DNA of 64,000 nt from Kocuria soli (GCF_003797835.1 NZ_RKMF01000013.1:47253-111252), one strand, 5' to 3'. Numbered from the stretch's first letter, positions 24,915 through 33,679 are shown. Translations and numbers: made by a program. Notes: a model not told the origin generated them from the letters alone.

Positions 24915-26897
24915 TTGGGCAGCGGTGGCGGGGCACGCCGTGCTCGTCGAGGCGACGGGGCTGTGCAGGTCCAGGACCGTCCCCAGGAGCAGGATCCTGT
25001 GTTGGCGGACCTGCTGGACGTGGTCCGCGGGCGTCTCGGGGAAGTCGATCTGCGGCAACAGGCTCAGCGGGACGAGTTCCAGAGGCGCCTGGATCGCCAT
25101 CTGCGGCCGCTCATCTCCATTGTCCGGGACCTCTACGGTGGCGGAGTTTCGCCCGAGGAGCTGCGTCGGGTGGCGGGAGACCTCGGGTCGCTGATCGTCC
25201 ACGCCTGGGTGACCCGTTCCGATTACCTCCGCGGGGTCGATTCCGACCGGGAGAACCAGGCGCCGTGGTGGAACTCGCGCCACGCCGTCGTCGCCGCGTG
25301 TTATGCGGACCGGTGGGCGGGAGGCTTTGCCGGCGTCCGGGACCGCATTCCGTACCTGCGCGAACTGGGTGTGACGCACCTGCGGTTGCTCCCCCCGTTC
25401 CGTGCCTCCGACACCCATGACGACGGCGGTTTCTCGGTGGCCTCCTACCGGGAGACCAACCCGAATCTGGGCAGCATCGAGGAACTGGCGGAGCTGGGCC
25501 AGGTCCTGCACGAGAACGGCATTTCCCTGATGCTCGACGTCGTGCTCTCCCGTAACGCGCCCGAGCACCCGTGGTCATTGGCTGCGGCGCGGCACAACTC
25601 CTTCTTCGAGAAGTTCTACTGGATCCAACCGGACGGCCCCACCGGCGAGGCCTCGCAACGCTCCGTGTGGGCACAGGGGCCGGCGTGGGAGCGTGTGGTC
25701 CCCGACGACCCCACCGACCGGCGTCGGGTCCGTACCTCCGAACACGCCCACCAGTGGGACCTGGACTGGACCAACCCGCGGGTCTTCGTGGCCATGGCGG
25801 GAGAGATGCTGCACGTCGCCGGACTGGGAGCGCAGGTGCTGCGCGTGGGTTCCCCGTGGCACCTGTGGCGACCCGTGGAAGGCGCCGGGGATGTGCTGTC
25901 GCGCGGGCGAACCGTGCTCCGCGCGCTGGACGTGCTGCTGCAGATCGTTGCGCCGTCCGTGGTGCTCGAATCGAACGACCCGGCCGAGTTGCAGGTCCCG
26001 GCCGGCGGCGTCCACGTCGCCGATGGACTGGACCGGTCCGCGTTGATCTGGAGCTCGATCGCCACGCGGGACGCCACGCTGCTGGCCGAACACATTCGCC
26101 GGGACAAGAACCTGGTCCGGGGCAAGGGACGTCTGCAGCCGGTCCGCAACCATGACGCCCTCCAGTGGGCCTTCCCGGACGAACTCGTGGTGGCAGCCGG
26201 GCTGAATCCCGACGCCCACCGCCGGTTCCTGGGGGAGTTCTATTCCGGGCGTTTCGAAGGGTCATTTGCGTCCAACCCCGCGGTTCCGGCCCGTTCCGGC
26301 CGGGTGGGGGCGGCCGTGTGCGGGACGTCCGCATCCCTGGCGGGAGTACGGAACGAACCCGGCCCGGGGGCGGACCGGGTGATCCTGGCCCACGCAGTGG
26401 CCTTCTCCCTGGGGGGAGTGCCGGAACTGTGGCTGGGCGACGAACTCGGTGTGCTGGACGATCCCCTGTGGTCCCTGGAGACCGGGCACGACAAGGACCC
26501 GCGGTGGGCCAACCGCCCCCGGGTGGATCAGGCCACCATCGACTCCCGCCACGACCTGTTCTCCGTCTCCGGTCGGCTGTACGGATCGATCCGGCGGCTG
26601 CTGGAGTTGCGCGGTGCCGCCCCGGAGTTCGACGGGCAGGCCGTGATCGATTTCGACACGCGCAACGAACCGGTGCTGGGATACCAGAGGCCCGGTTCGG
26701 ACGGCAGTGTCCTGCTGTGCCTGGCGAACTTCTCCGACTGGACGCAGTACGTCACCGGTGAGACGTTGTCCGGATTCCAGGCCCGGGCCCTGCGGCTGCA
26801 GGACGAGGCTGAACTGGACTTGCGTGACGGTGTGTTGTTGGAGGCCCACGGGTGGGCGTGGATCCGCTGCACCCCGCGTAGGTCCTTGGATGACTGA
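24915..26897 (+). CDS. GH13 amylosucrase-like protein with substituted catalytic residues
   Basis: The 660-residue protein aligns by eye along its length with GH13 subfamily 4 amylosucrases: CYADRWAGGFAGVRDRIPYL, HQWDLDWTNPRVFVAMAGEM, FYSGRFEGSFA, FSLGGVPELWLGDELG and DPRWANRPRVD. The nucleophile segment, RMDA in amylosucrase, reads RVGS (Gly near residue 312), and the acid/base segment, KSEA, reads ESND (Asn near 354). Only the third acid survives (RNHDALQW, Asp near 414). The NHTS of region I is also altered (SRNA). Glycoside transfer is therefore unlikely, and a binding or regulatory role is inferred. The start is uncertain, either TTG 24915 or an unusual ATC at 24843 behind AGGGAG. Confidence 0.8.
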   Translation: MGSGGGARRARRGDGAVQVQDRPQEQDPVLADLLDVVRGRLGEVDLRQQAQRDEFQRRLDRHLRPLISIVRDLYGGGVSPEELRRVAGDLGSLIVHAWVTRSDYLRGVDSDRENQAPWWNSRHAVVAACYADRWAGGFAGVRDRIPYLRELGVTHLRLLPPFRASDTHDDGGFSVASYRETNPNLGSIEELAELGQVLHENGISLMLDVVLSRNAPEHPWSLAAARHNSFFEKFYWIQPDGPTGEASQRSVWAQGPAWERVVPDDPTDRRRVRTSEHAHQWDLDWTNPRVFVAMAGEMLHVAGLGAQVLRVGSPWHLWRPVEGAGDVLSRGRTVLRALDVLLQIVAPSVVLESNDPAELQVPAGGVHVADGLDRSALIWSSIATRDATLLAEHIRRDKNLVRGKGRLQPVRNHDALQWAFPDELVVAAGLNPDAHRRFLGEFYSGRFEGSFASNPAVPARSGRVGAAVCGTSASLAGVRNEPGPGADRVILAHAVAFSLGGVPELWLGDELGVLDDPLWSLETGHDKDPRWANRPRVDQATIDSRHDLFSVSGRLYGSIRRLLELRGAAPEFDGQAVIDFDTRNEPVLGYQRPGSDGSVLLCLANFSDWTQYVTGETLSGFQARALRLQDEAELDLRDGVLLEAHGWAWIRCTPRRSLDD

Positions 26898-26984
26898 GCC
26901 TCCGCTACTGGCGGAAGGGCCTTGACCAACCGCCCCCGTGGTCGATTGGATTGAAGGGTTGGTTCCTACAGGAAGGGAAATCTC

Positions 26985-27605
26985 ATGGCTGAGAAGTACG
27001 TTCTGCCCGAACTCGATTACGACTACGCCGCGCTGGAGCCGCACATCTCTGCGCGCATCATGGAGTTGCACCACTCCAAGCACCACAACACCTACGTGAC
27101 CGGTGCGAACACGGCGCTCGAGAAGATGGCCGAGGCCCGCGAGAACGGCGATTCCGCCGGTGCCGCCAAGCTCTCCAAGGACCTTCAGTTCAACCTGGGT
27201 GGCCACGTCAACCACTCGATCTTCTGGAAGAACATGTCCCCGGACGGTGGTGGCAAGCCCGAGGGTGAGCTGGCTTCCGCGATCGACGACGCCTTCGGCT
27301 CCTTCGACGCTTTCCAGGCACAGTTCACCGCCGTGGCCACGACCATCCAGGGTTCCGGCTGGGCGATCCTGGCCTACGAGCCGATCGGCGGGAACCTGGT
27401 CATCGAGCAGATGTACGACCAGCAGAACGGTGTTCCGCTGGCGACCATCCCGCTGCTGCAGCTGGACATGTGGGAGCACGCCTTCTACCTGGACTACCAG
27501 AACGTCAAGCCCGACTACGTCAAGGCCTGGTGGAACGTCGTCAACTGGCAGGACGTCGCCCAGCGCCTGGAGAAGGCCCGCACCGGCGCCGCTTCGATCA
27601 TCTGA
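26985..27605 (+). CDS. sodA: Superoxide dismutase, Mn/Fe type
   Basis: The 206-residue enzyme has metal ligands visible as His in [11 protein letters not shown], His in [12 protein letters not shown], and Asp and His in [11 protein letters not shown]. It dismutates superoxide in the cytoplasm. GGWAIL-type spacing ([11 protein letters not shown]) and the QQNG stretch are typical. Metal choice between Mn and Fe cannot be settled from this alone. ATG 26985 follows AGGAAGGGA. It is monocistronic with a strong terminator. Confidence 0.95.
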   Translation: MAEKYVLPELDYDYAALEPHISARIMELHHSKHHNTYVTGANTALEKMAEARENGDSAGAAKLSKDLQFNLGGHVNHSIFWKNMSPDGGGKPEGELASAIDDAFGSFDAFQAQFTAVATTIQGSGWAILAYEPIGGNLVIEQMYDQQNGVPLATIPLLQLDMWEHAFYLDYQNVKPDYVKAWWNVVNWQDVAQRLEKARTGAASII

Positions 27606-27621
27606 TCGATTCTTTTCTGCC

Positions 27622-27668
27622 AACCGCGGCCATCGACGTTCGTCGTCGGTGGCCGCGGTTCTTTCTTG
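27622..27668 (+). terminator. Rho-independent terminator of sodA
   Basis: The arms AACCGCGGCCA and TGGCCGCGGTT with a 17-nt loop are followed by CTTTCTT. Confidence 0.88.
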
Positions 27669-27704
27669 CCCCGTCCACGCGTGAAGCCCCTCATGGGCGA
27701 CCCT

Positions 27705-27710
27705 TACAGT
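27705..27710 (+). promoter_or_regulatory. -10 element of leaderless regulator gene
   Basis: TACAGT is followed after 6 nt by GTG 27717, with no Shine-Dalgarno sequence. Confidence 0.5.
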
Positions 27711-27716
27711 GGGGGT

Positions 27717-28937
27717 GTGTCCCGAACAGTCAACACCGGGTCGAACGGGCTCTCGCGAGTTCACAGCGGGCCGTCCCCCACTTTGCCCGCCGGGCTCAGC
27801 CTGCCCGAGGCCTTCCACTGGCTTCTGGAGGCGGGACACAAGGACCTGCTCGGGGTTTCCGAGCAACTCCTGATGGTGGACAGGGAGCCCGCCAAGGTCT
27901 TGGCCCTTTTCGGTCACCGTGAGCTGTGGGCCTGGGCGCACGACCAGACCCAGGCCGTCATGGGCTGGCAGCCGTTGCCGTTCCTGGACGGGCGGCCCGT
28001 TCGGCTGCTGTGGACGCAGTGGACAACGCTGGGTGCGATTTCGGGGGCGATCTTCGCCCTGGGCGCCCCCGACGTCGAGCAGGCCACACCCGCGCAGGAA
28101 CCTGCCGAGCGCCCCGGCGACATCTTCGCCGACGTTGTTCCCGGCACCAGCCCGGCCGCCACGGCGATCCGCGGGCAACTTGCCTCCTGGGTAGGAAGGT
28201 GCCTGTGCGTTCGCGTGACCGGACCCCGCGGTGTGGGGAAGGACTACGTCGCCCGCGCCTTGCTGAGCACACAGGAGCGCCTGGCGCCGGGTCGGTTGAT
28301 GGACCCGTTGGTGGTGGACGACCCCAAACTCATCATCGGGGAGATCTGGTCCACCCGCGTGCGTGATGCCATCGAACGCGGGCGGCCCTTGTTCATCCGG
28401 GATCTGCACTCGGTCCCGGATCGGGACGTGCACGTCGTGTTCGAGTGGGTCACCAGGGCCGTCGCGTCCGCCACGCCCCTGGTGGTCAGCCACGCACCCT
28501 GGGCCTCGGATTTCAGCGCTCGCCGATGGGAGCAGGTCCTCCCGGAGCAGATTCGGATCCCGGAACTCGTGAGCCGCCCGGAGGACTTGCCGGAACTGGT
28601 GCGCGCACTCGGGCACGCGACCTTCGGGCAGCGCTGTGATCTCAAGCTGACGGCCGGCGCGTTGCGCCTCCTCAGCGGCGTGCGCTGGGTGGGCAACACC
28701 GCTGAACTCGAGGCGGTGGTCATCGACGCACGACGACGCAGTGGCACGGACCGCCTGTCCGAGAACTGGATCCGGCTGCCGTCCGGGGCAACGGGCGGTG
28801 CCGGGCTGGCGGATCTGGAACGCCGTGCGGTCCAGGACGCGCTGGAGCGCACGGGCGGCAACCGCACGGCAGCGGCCGCGCTCCTGGGGATCTCCCGTTC
28901 CACACTGCACCGGCGGCTCAAGGCGCAGGGTGTGTGA
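27717..28937 (+). CDS. AcoR/MimR-like regulator with degenerate AAA+ and Fis-type HTH
   Basis: The 406-residue protein ends in a Fis HTH (LERTGGNRTAAAALLGISRS, then TLHRRLKAQG). The middle resembles the enhancer-binding AAA+ domain with Walker A-like TGPRGVGKDYVARAL, but the Walker B region reads PLFIRDLHS and no GAFTGA loop for sigma-54 contact is present. The N-terminal 130 residues end like a GAF-type sensor (DGRPVRLLWTQWTTLGAISG). It probably acts with the ordinary sigma factor. It lies beside the MoaF and flavin monooxygenase genes and may control them through the palindrome at 30110-30136. Confidence 0.75.
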   Translation: MSRTVNTGSNGLSRVHSGPSPTLPAGLSLPEAFHWLLEAGHKDLLGVSEQLLMVDREPAKVLALFGHRELWAWAHDQTQAVMGWQPLPFLDGRPVRLLWTQWTTLGAISGAIFALGAPDVEQATPAQEPAERPGDIFADVVPGTSPAATAIRGQLASWVGRCLCVRVTGPRGVGKDYVARALLSTQERLAPGRLMDPLVVDDPKLIIGEIWSTRVRDAIERGRPLFIRDLHSVPDRDVHVVFEWVTRAVASATPLVVSHAPWASDFSARRWEQVLPEQIRIPELVSRPEDLPELVRALGHATFGQRCDLKLTAGALRLLSGVRWVGNTAELEAVVIDARRRSGTDRLSENWIRLPSGATGGAGLADLERRAVQDALERTGGNRTAAAALLGISRSTLHRRLKAQGV

Positions 28938-28955
28938 ACGGTGCTTTCGAAAGCG

Positions 28956-28994
28956 GCTCACGGTCCCGGCACGTGTGAGCCGAGACCGTGAGCA
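28956..28994. terminator. Alternative stem-loops between convergent genes
   Basis: CGGCTCAC (28956-28963) can pair with GTGAGCCG (28976-28983), or GCTCACGGTC (28957-28966) with GACCGTGAGC (28985-28994). The two pairings exclude each other. The site lies in the 60-bp gap between the regulator and moaF-like stops. Confidence 0.5.
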
Positions 28995-28997
28995 CTC

Positions 28998-29810
28998 TCA
29001 GTGTTTGTGGTGATCCTGCGGGTATTCAGTGGTGTTCAGAACGGTCAGGCGAGAGTTGAACGGTAGGACCAAGGGCTCCTGGGTGGTGTCGTCCCAGCCG
29101 AACATGCGTCCGATTGAACGTTGTTCGCGGAGATCGATCAGCAGCACGGATTCGATGGTCATGACGTGCTCGGTCCAGAAGAAGATGTACAAGTCCTCGG
29201 CCACCTCGAACGTCAAGGTGCGGTCGACGTCGGCCAGCCCCTTCTCGCCACCGCGCAGGCAGTGCCACACGAAGGTCCCGGCGTTGAGATAGATGTGCTC
29301 GTACGCCTCGACGTCGCTGTAGCGGTAGTAGATCCGTTTGCCGACCAGTGCCGTCGAACGGTGGTGGAACGGTGCGTCGGTCCCCTCGATACGGGCCTGA
29401 GTGAACTCGGTGCTGCCCTTGACGGCGCTGCTCTCCAGGTGCAGCGCGGAGACCGCAACCGTGGCCGCGCCGATGTTGCGGTCCACGATCACGGTCACGT
29501 CGCACATCTGTTGAGCTGCGCCGTGGACGAAGTCGATGATGAATATCCCGGGGCGGGCTTCAATCGCCTTGTAGGTGGCGTCCGCACTTGCGTCGTCGTC
29601 CGAACCGGTGCCGGTGGTCCAGGTGAGCGACGAGGCATCGTTGAAGGCCAGGACGAAGTGTTGATCCTGTTCCCCGTGAAGGACGATCGTGGTGCCTGCC
29701 AAGGCCGGGGACGCGGGGAGGGTTTGGTCCCCGAATCCGTCGATCATGGTGGACACGGACGGCCACTGGTCGACGGGCACGTAGTCCTGGAACGATTCGT
29801 CGGTGGTCAT
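28998..29810 (-). CDS. MoaF domain protein
   Basis: The 270-residue soluble protein begins MTTDESFQDYVPVDQWPSVS. It has two lipocalin-like halves, a MoaF N-terminal part with FDDASSLTW-like FNDASSLTWTTG, and a C-terminal part with YRYSDVEAYEHIYLNAGTF and FVWHCLRGGEKGLADVD. MoaF was named from the Klebsiella moa/monoamine regulon, and its chemistry is not firmly established. It diverges from the flavin reductase/monooxygenase genes with an operator-like palindrome between them, so a role in aromatic or amine catabolism is likely. Confidence 0.82.
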   Translation of the reverse strand: MTTDESFQDYVPVDQWPSVSTMIDGFGDQTLPASPALAGTTIVLHGEQDQHFVLAFNDASSLTWTTGTGSDDDASADATYKAIEARPGIFIIDFVHGAAQQMCDVTVIVDRNIGAATVAVSALHLESSAVKGSTEFTQARIEGTDAPFHHRSTALVGKRIYYRYSDVEAYEHIYLNAGTFVWHCLRGGEKGLADVDRTLTFEVAEDLYIFFWTEHVMTIESVLLIDLREQRSIGRMFGWDDTTQEPLVLPFNSRLTVLNTTEYPQDHHKH

Positions 29811-30276
29811 GACTGCTTCCTCTTCCTTGGCCGAGGCTGTGGTGGCGCTCGTTCGCCTCGGGGTGGTGCGCGGCGAGGCTTGAGGCCTTGAGTGCCCACG
29901 AGTATTCGCCTCGGGTAGCCGGGCCTGCTTGCTCCACGGCGAACAGGACCTGTCCGTGGGCGCACAAACTGTGTCGGCAGTTGTAGTTGGGTAAATGCTG
30001 GCCGCTGGCCTGCCGAGTCATCGCTTGGATCACAACGTGATTCACATGTATCAATCAAGGACTTTTCAGACCTAATCCCGCATGACCAGCGGTGAGGCAT
30101 TCCCCGCGGCCGGCTGTGTCAAATTGGCACAGCCGGTCTGTGATTCGTGACACATACCGTGGCTGCATCGACGGCGCAGAACTGAAGTTTCCAAGCCTCC
30201 GCCGTCAGACATCAGGTCCGAGGCCAAAGGTCACCGGACCAATCGACACCCCCGCAACCACGGAAGGAGTCACGGT
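29811..30276. other. 466-bp divergent regulatory region
   Basis: No gene seen. The region is AT-richer at 29960-30075 and contains the palindrome 30110-30136, a second TGTG-N8-CACA element at 30139-30154, and the sequence GTGATTCAC near 30035. It must hold the promoters of the moaF-like gene and of the flavin reductase gene. GGAAGGAG at 30261-30268 is the ribosome binding site for the latter. Confidence 0.6.
30110..30136. promoter_or_regulatory. 27-bp near-perfect palindromic operator
   Basis: The outer arms CCGGCTGTG and CACAGCCGG are perfect. Inside them CAA and TTG also pair around a central A, leaving only one mismatched pair. The core is TGTG-N9-CACA, and a looser TGTG-N8-CACA follows at 30139-30154. 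The position between divergent catabolic genes fits an activator or repressor site. Confidence 0.7.
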
Positions 30277-30868
30277 ATGAGCCCCGAGTCCACGGCAACC
30301 GACGCAGCTGCCACAGTGGATCCGCGCAGGTTGCGCAATGCGTTCGGAACCTTTGCCACGGGAGTCACCGTGGTGACCTGCAGAACCCCGGACGGAACCC
30401 CCCCACGGCGCCACCGTGAACGCATTCACCGCAGTCTCCCTGGATCCCCCCTTGGCGCAGGTCACGCTGATCCGCAAGAACAAGGCGGCGCAGTTCCTGG
30501 AGGACGCCCCGTTCGCAATCAACATCATGGCCGAGGAGCAGTTGGACGTCTGCCTGAATTTTGCGGGCAAGCCGATGTCCTCGCCCGTGCAGTGGCGCCC
30601 CGACGGCCCCGAGTGCGTACCTGTTCTGGATGGCAACGCCGCCACCATCGAGTGCCGCCCCTGGAAGATCTACGACGGCGGAGATCACGTGATCGTGATC
30701 GGTGAAGTCGTCGACGTGGAGCTCACCGAGCGCAGGCCCCTGGTCTTCTACAAGGGCAAGTTCCGGCAGATGGGCCCGTTCTGCGGCGGTACGCCGTGGG
30801 AAGGCTCGGCCGATGCGCCGTCGTCGGGTTGGTTCGAAGGTTCGACGTCGTTCCTCAGCCTCGACTGA
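30277..30868 (+). pseudogene. Flavin reductase (HpaC/PheA2-like), frameshifted in a C7 tract
   Basis: The N-terminal frame from ATG 30277 reads RLRNAFGTFATGVTVVTC, then RTPDGTP, the start of a flavin-reductase-like FMN-binding domain. After the C7 run at 30398-30404 this frame becomes nonsense and stops at 30705. The next frame carries on the family sequence (HGATVNAFTAVSLDPPLAQV to KFRQMGPFCGG) to 30868. Removing one C restores a protein of about 196 residues, the normal length. Intact, it would supply FADH2 to the monooxygenase encoded next. The shift may be a real mutation, slipped-strand variation or a sequencing error. Confidence 0.85.
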
Positions 30869-30917
30869 CCCCCGCAAGCCCCGATTGCACCCCTGAATTC
30901 ACGCGAAAGGACCTGCC

Positions 30918-32531
30918 ATGACTACAACTGCCGAGAATCCGTCCACCGACAACCAGCCCACCAAGGGTGGGGACCGTTCGATGTCCGAGCGGACCACGCC
31001 CAAGAACCCCAAGTTGCCCATGACCGGTGACGAGTACATCGAATCCCTCAAGGACGGCCGCGAGGTCTACATCCACGGCGAACGGGTCGACGACGTCACC
31101 ACTCACCCGGCCTTCCGGAACTCCGTGCGCATGGTCGCCCGCCTCTATGACGGCTTCCACGACCCGGAGACCTCAAAGGAGCTGCTGACCGACACGGACA
31201 CCGGCAACGGGGGCCAGACCCACCCGTTCTTCAAGGTCCCCAAGTCGGTTGACGACCTCAAGGAGTCCCGCCGCGCGATCGAGACCTGGGCACGCATGAC
31301 CTACGGCTGGTTCGGCCGTTCCCCCGACTACAAGGCCGCCTTCCTGGGCACCCTGGGTTCCATGCCGGAGTTCTACTCCCCGTACCAGGAGAACGCTCAG
31401 CGCTGGTACAAGGAGTCCCAGGAGAAGGTTCTGTACTGGAACCACGCGATCATCAACCCGCCGGTTGACCGCCACCTCCCGCCGGACGAGGTCGCGGACG
31501 TGTTCATGAAGGTCGAGAAGGAGACCGACAACGGCATCGTGGTCTCCGGCGCCAAGGTGGTTGCCACCGGCTCGACCATCACGAACTTCAACTTCATCTC
31601 CCACTACGGGCTGCCCATCAAGAAGCCCGAGTACGCGATGATCTGCACCGTTCCCATGGACGCCCCGGGCATCAAGCTGATCTCCCGCCCCTCCTACGCG
31701 CAGAACGCCGCCGTCACCGGCACTCCGTTCGACTACCCGCTGTCCTCCCGGATGGACGAGAACGACGCCGTTTTCGTGTTCGACAAGGTCGAGGTGCCGT
31801 GGGAGAACCTGTTCGCCTACGGGGACCCGGACCAGATCAACGGCTTCATGCCCAAAACCGGGTTCATCCAGCGCTTCACCTTCCAGGGCTGCATCCGCCT
31901 GGCCGTCAAGCTCGACTTCATTGCCGGCCTGCTGCTCAAGGCGTTGGAGATCGCCGGTACCCGTGACTTCCGCGGTGTGCAGGCCCGTGCCGGTGAGGTG
32001 ATCGGTTGGCGAAACCTGTTCTGGGCGATCGTCGACGGCATGACCCTGAACCCGGACGAAGGCCCCAACGGGTCCGTGCTGCCCAAGATGGACTACGGCT
32101 TGGCCTACCGCATGTTCATGGCCCAGGGTTACCCGCGGATCAAGGAGATCATCGAGCAGGACGTGGCTTCCGGCCTGATCTACCTGCCCTCCGGTGCGCT
32201 GGACTTCAAGAACGCCGAAATCCGCCCCTACCTGGACAAGTACGTGCGTGGCTCCCACGGCGTGCAGGCCGTGGACCGGGTCAAGCTCATGAAGCTCCTG
32301 TGGGATTCGATCGGCTCCGAATTCGGCGGCCGCCACGAACTCTACGAGCGCAACTACTCGGGCAACCACGAGAACGTGCGCGTGGAGATGCTGATGAACG
32401 CCATGAACAACGGCGTGGTGGACTCCATGAACGGCATGGTCGAGCAGTGCATGTCCGAGTACGACCTGGACGGCTGGACCGTTCCGGACCTGTTCAACAG
32501 CGACGACGTGAACGTCTACATGAAGAAGTAA
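30918..32531 (+). CDS. hpaB: FADH2-dependent phenol/4-hydroxyphenylacetate 3-monooxygenase, large component
   Basis: The 537-residue protein belongs to the HpaB/PheA1 family with the acyl-CoA dehydrogenase fold. It shows [20 protein letters not shown] at the start, [31 protein letters not shown], and [19 protein letters not shown] at the end. It uses reduced flavin from a separate reductase to hydroxylate phenols to catechols. Length and N-terminal tail resemble Rhodococcus phenol hydroxylases, so phenol rather than 4-hydroxyphenylacetate is possible. ATG 30918 follows GAAAGGACC. The reductase just upstream is frameshifted, so electron supply may come from elsewhere. Confidence 0.88.
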   Translation: MTTTAENPSTDNQPTKGGDRSMSERTTPKNPKLPMTGDEYIESLKDGREVYIHGERVDDVTTHPAFRNSVRMVARLYDGFHDPETSKELLTDTDTGNGGQTHPFFKVPKSVDDLKESRRAIETWARMTYGWFGRSPDYKAAFLGTLGSMPEFYSPYQENAQRWYKESQEKVLYWNHAIINPPVDRHLPPDEVADVFMKVEKETDNGIVVSGAKVVATGSTITNFNFISHYGLPIKKPEYAMICTVPMDAPGIKLISRPSYAQNAAVTGTPFDYPLSSRMDENDAVFVFDKVEVPWENLFAYGDPDQINGFMPKTGFIQRFTFQGCIRLAVKLDFIAGLLLKALEIAGTRDFRGVQARAGEVIGWRNLFWAIVDGMTLNPDEGPNGSVLPKMDYGLAYRMFMAQGYPRIKEIIEQDVASGLIYLPSGALDFKNAEIRPYLDKYVRGSHGVQAVDRVKLMKLLWDSIGSEFGGRHELYERNYSGNHENVRVEMLMNAMNNGVVDSMNGMVEQCMSEYDLDGWTVPDLFNSDDVNVYMKK

Positions 32532-32552
32532 CCGTTCCCGTTCGCCGACGCT

Positions 32553-32613
32553 GCCGAGTGCGCAGTTTGATCGCCCCTCGCCACCTGAGCAGCGATCAAA
32601 CTGCGCACTCGGC
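32553..32613. terminator. Perfect 22-bp stem-loop
   Basis: The left arm 32553-32574 begins GCCGAGTGCGCAG and the right arm 32592-32613 is its exact complement, with a 17-nt loop. It follows the monooxygenase gene and has no T-tract. Confidence 0.75.
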
Positions 32614-32695
32614 GTATCTGGGCCACCGGGTGCCGGACCGGGGCGAGGTGACACACTGGTGAGTACCCGCAAGTGTGAGACAGAAAGGTGCCACC

Positions 32696-33679
32696 ATGCC
32701 GTCATTCCTTTTCACCGCACCCCTGCCAGGTCCCGCTGAGGACATGCTGCGCCAGGCCGGCGACGTCGAGATCGGCAACGGCTTCACCGCCGAAGACCTC
32801 AAGGAAGCGGCACACAGCGGTCGCTACGACGTGCTGATCACCCAGCTCTCGGACAAGGTCACGGCCGATGTGCTCAACGGGTCCAAGCTCAAGGGTGTGG
32901 CGAATTTCGGCGTGGGCTTCAACAACATCGACGTCGAAGCGGCCACGGCCAATGGCATCTTCGTGGGCAACACCCCCGACGTTCTCTCGGACGCTTCCGC
33001 CAACATCGCCATGCTCCTGCTCCTGGCCGCCGCCCGGCGTGCCCACGAAGGTGAGGAGTTGGTGCGCTCCGGGCAGTTCAAGGGGCTGACCCCGGAACTC
33101 CTGCTGGGCGCGGACATCACCGGAACTCGGCTCGGCATTGCGGGACTGGGGCGCATTGGTAAGGCCATGGCCCGCCGCGCGTTGGGCTTCGGCCTGGAGG
33201 TCGTGTTCGTCCAGCGGCCGCCCCGGGACCGCCCCGTGAACGACGACGAACTGGGCGATCTGGCCGGTCGCATCAAGCAGGTGTCCTGGGACGAGTTGCT
33301 GGAAACCTCGGACCACATCTCCTTGCACGTGCCGCTGACCCCGGACACCACCCACCTGATCGGCGCGGAGGAACTGGGCCGGATGAAGTCCACCGCCGTG
33401 CTGGTGAACACTGCCCGCGGCCCCGTCATCGACGAGGCGGCGTTGGTAACCGCCCTGCGTGAGGGCACGATCGCCGCCGCCGGCCTGGACGTGTACGAGA
33501 ACGAGCCTGCGCTCGCGCCCGGTCTGGCCGATCTCCCGAACACCTTCCTGCTGCCGCACATCGGTTCGGCTGAGTTCGGCACCCGCGCCCGCATGGGGGA
33601 GATGTGTGCCGAGAACGCGATTGCCATGGCCAAGGGAGAGGTCCCGCCCTACCCGGTGAACCCGGAAGCGGCCCGGTAG
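32696..33679 (+). CDS. D-2-hydroxyacid dehydrogenase (glyoxylate/hydroxypyruvate reductase-like)
   Basis: The 327-residue NAD(P)-dependent enzyme has the signatures GTRLGIAGLGRIGKAMARRA (nucleotide site), HVPLTPDTTHLIGAEELGRM, VNTARGPVIDEAALV and LPHIGSAEFGTR. The catalytic Arg, Glu and His are in place (VNTARG, YENEP, LPHIGS). It interconverts 2-keto and D-2-hydroxy acids such as glyoxylate. ATG 32696 follows AAAGG. It lies after the monooxygenase and may share its function or simply be adjacent. Confidence 0.88.
   Translation: MPSFLFTAPLPGPAEDMLRQAGDVEIGNGFTAEDLKEAAHSGRYDVLITQLSDKVTADVLNGSKLKGVANFGVGFNNIDVEAATANGIFVGNTPDVLSDASANIAMLLLLAAARRAHEGEELVRSGQFKGLTPELLLGADITGTRLGIAGLGRIGKAMARRALGFGLEVVFVQRPPRDRPVNDDELGDLAGRIKQVSWDELLETSDHISLHVPLTPDTTHLIGAEELGRMKSTAVLVNTARGPVIDEAALVTALREGTIAAAGLDVYENEPALAPGLADLPNTFLLPHIGSAEFGTRARMGEMCAENAIAMAKGEVPPYPVNPEAAR

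Noticed and set aside
26262..28961. Open frame of 899 codons on the minus strand
   Set aside because: It is opposite to the amylosucrase-like, sodA and regulator genes, with Arg/Gly/His-rich composition and no motifs. It is an effect of high GC.
30416..30868. Separate start (GTG 30416) for the C-terminal part of the flavin reductase
   Set aside because: There is no ribosome site or -10 before it, and the fragment would lack the N-terminal part of the flavin-binding domain. A frameshift explains the two frames better.
32553..32613. IS or transposon terminal inverted repeats
   Set aside because: The arms are only 17 nt apart with no transposase or target duplication, so a stem-loop is the simpler reading.
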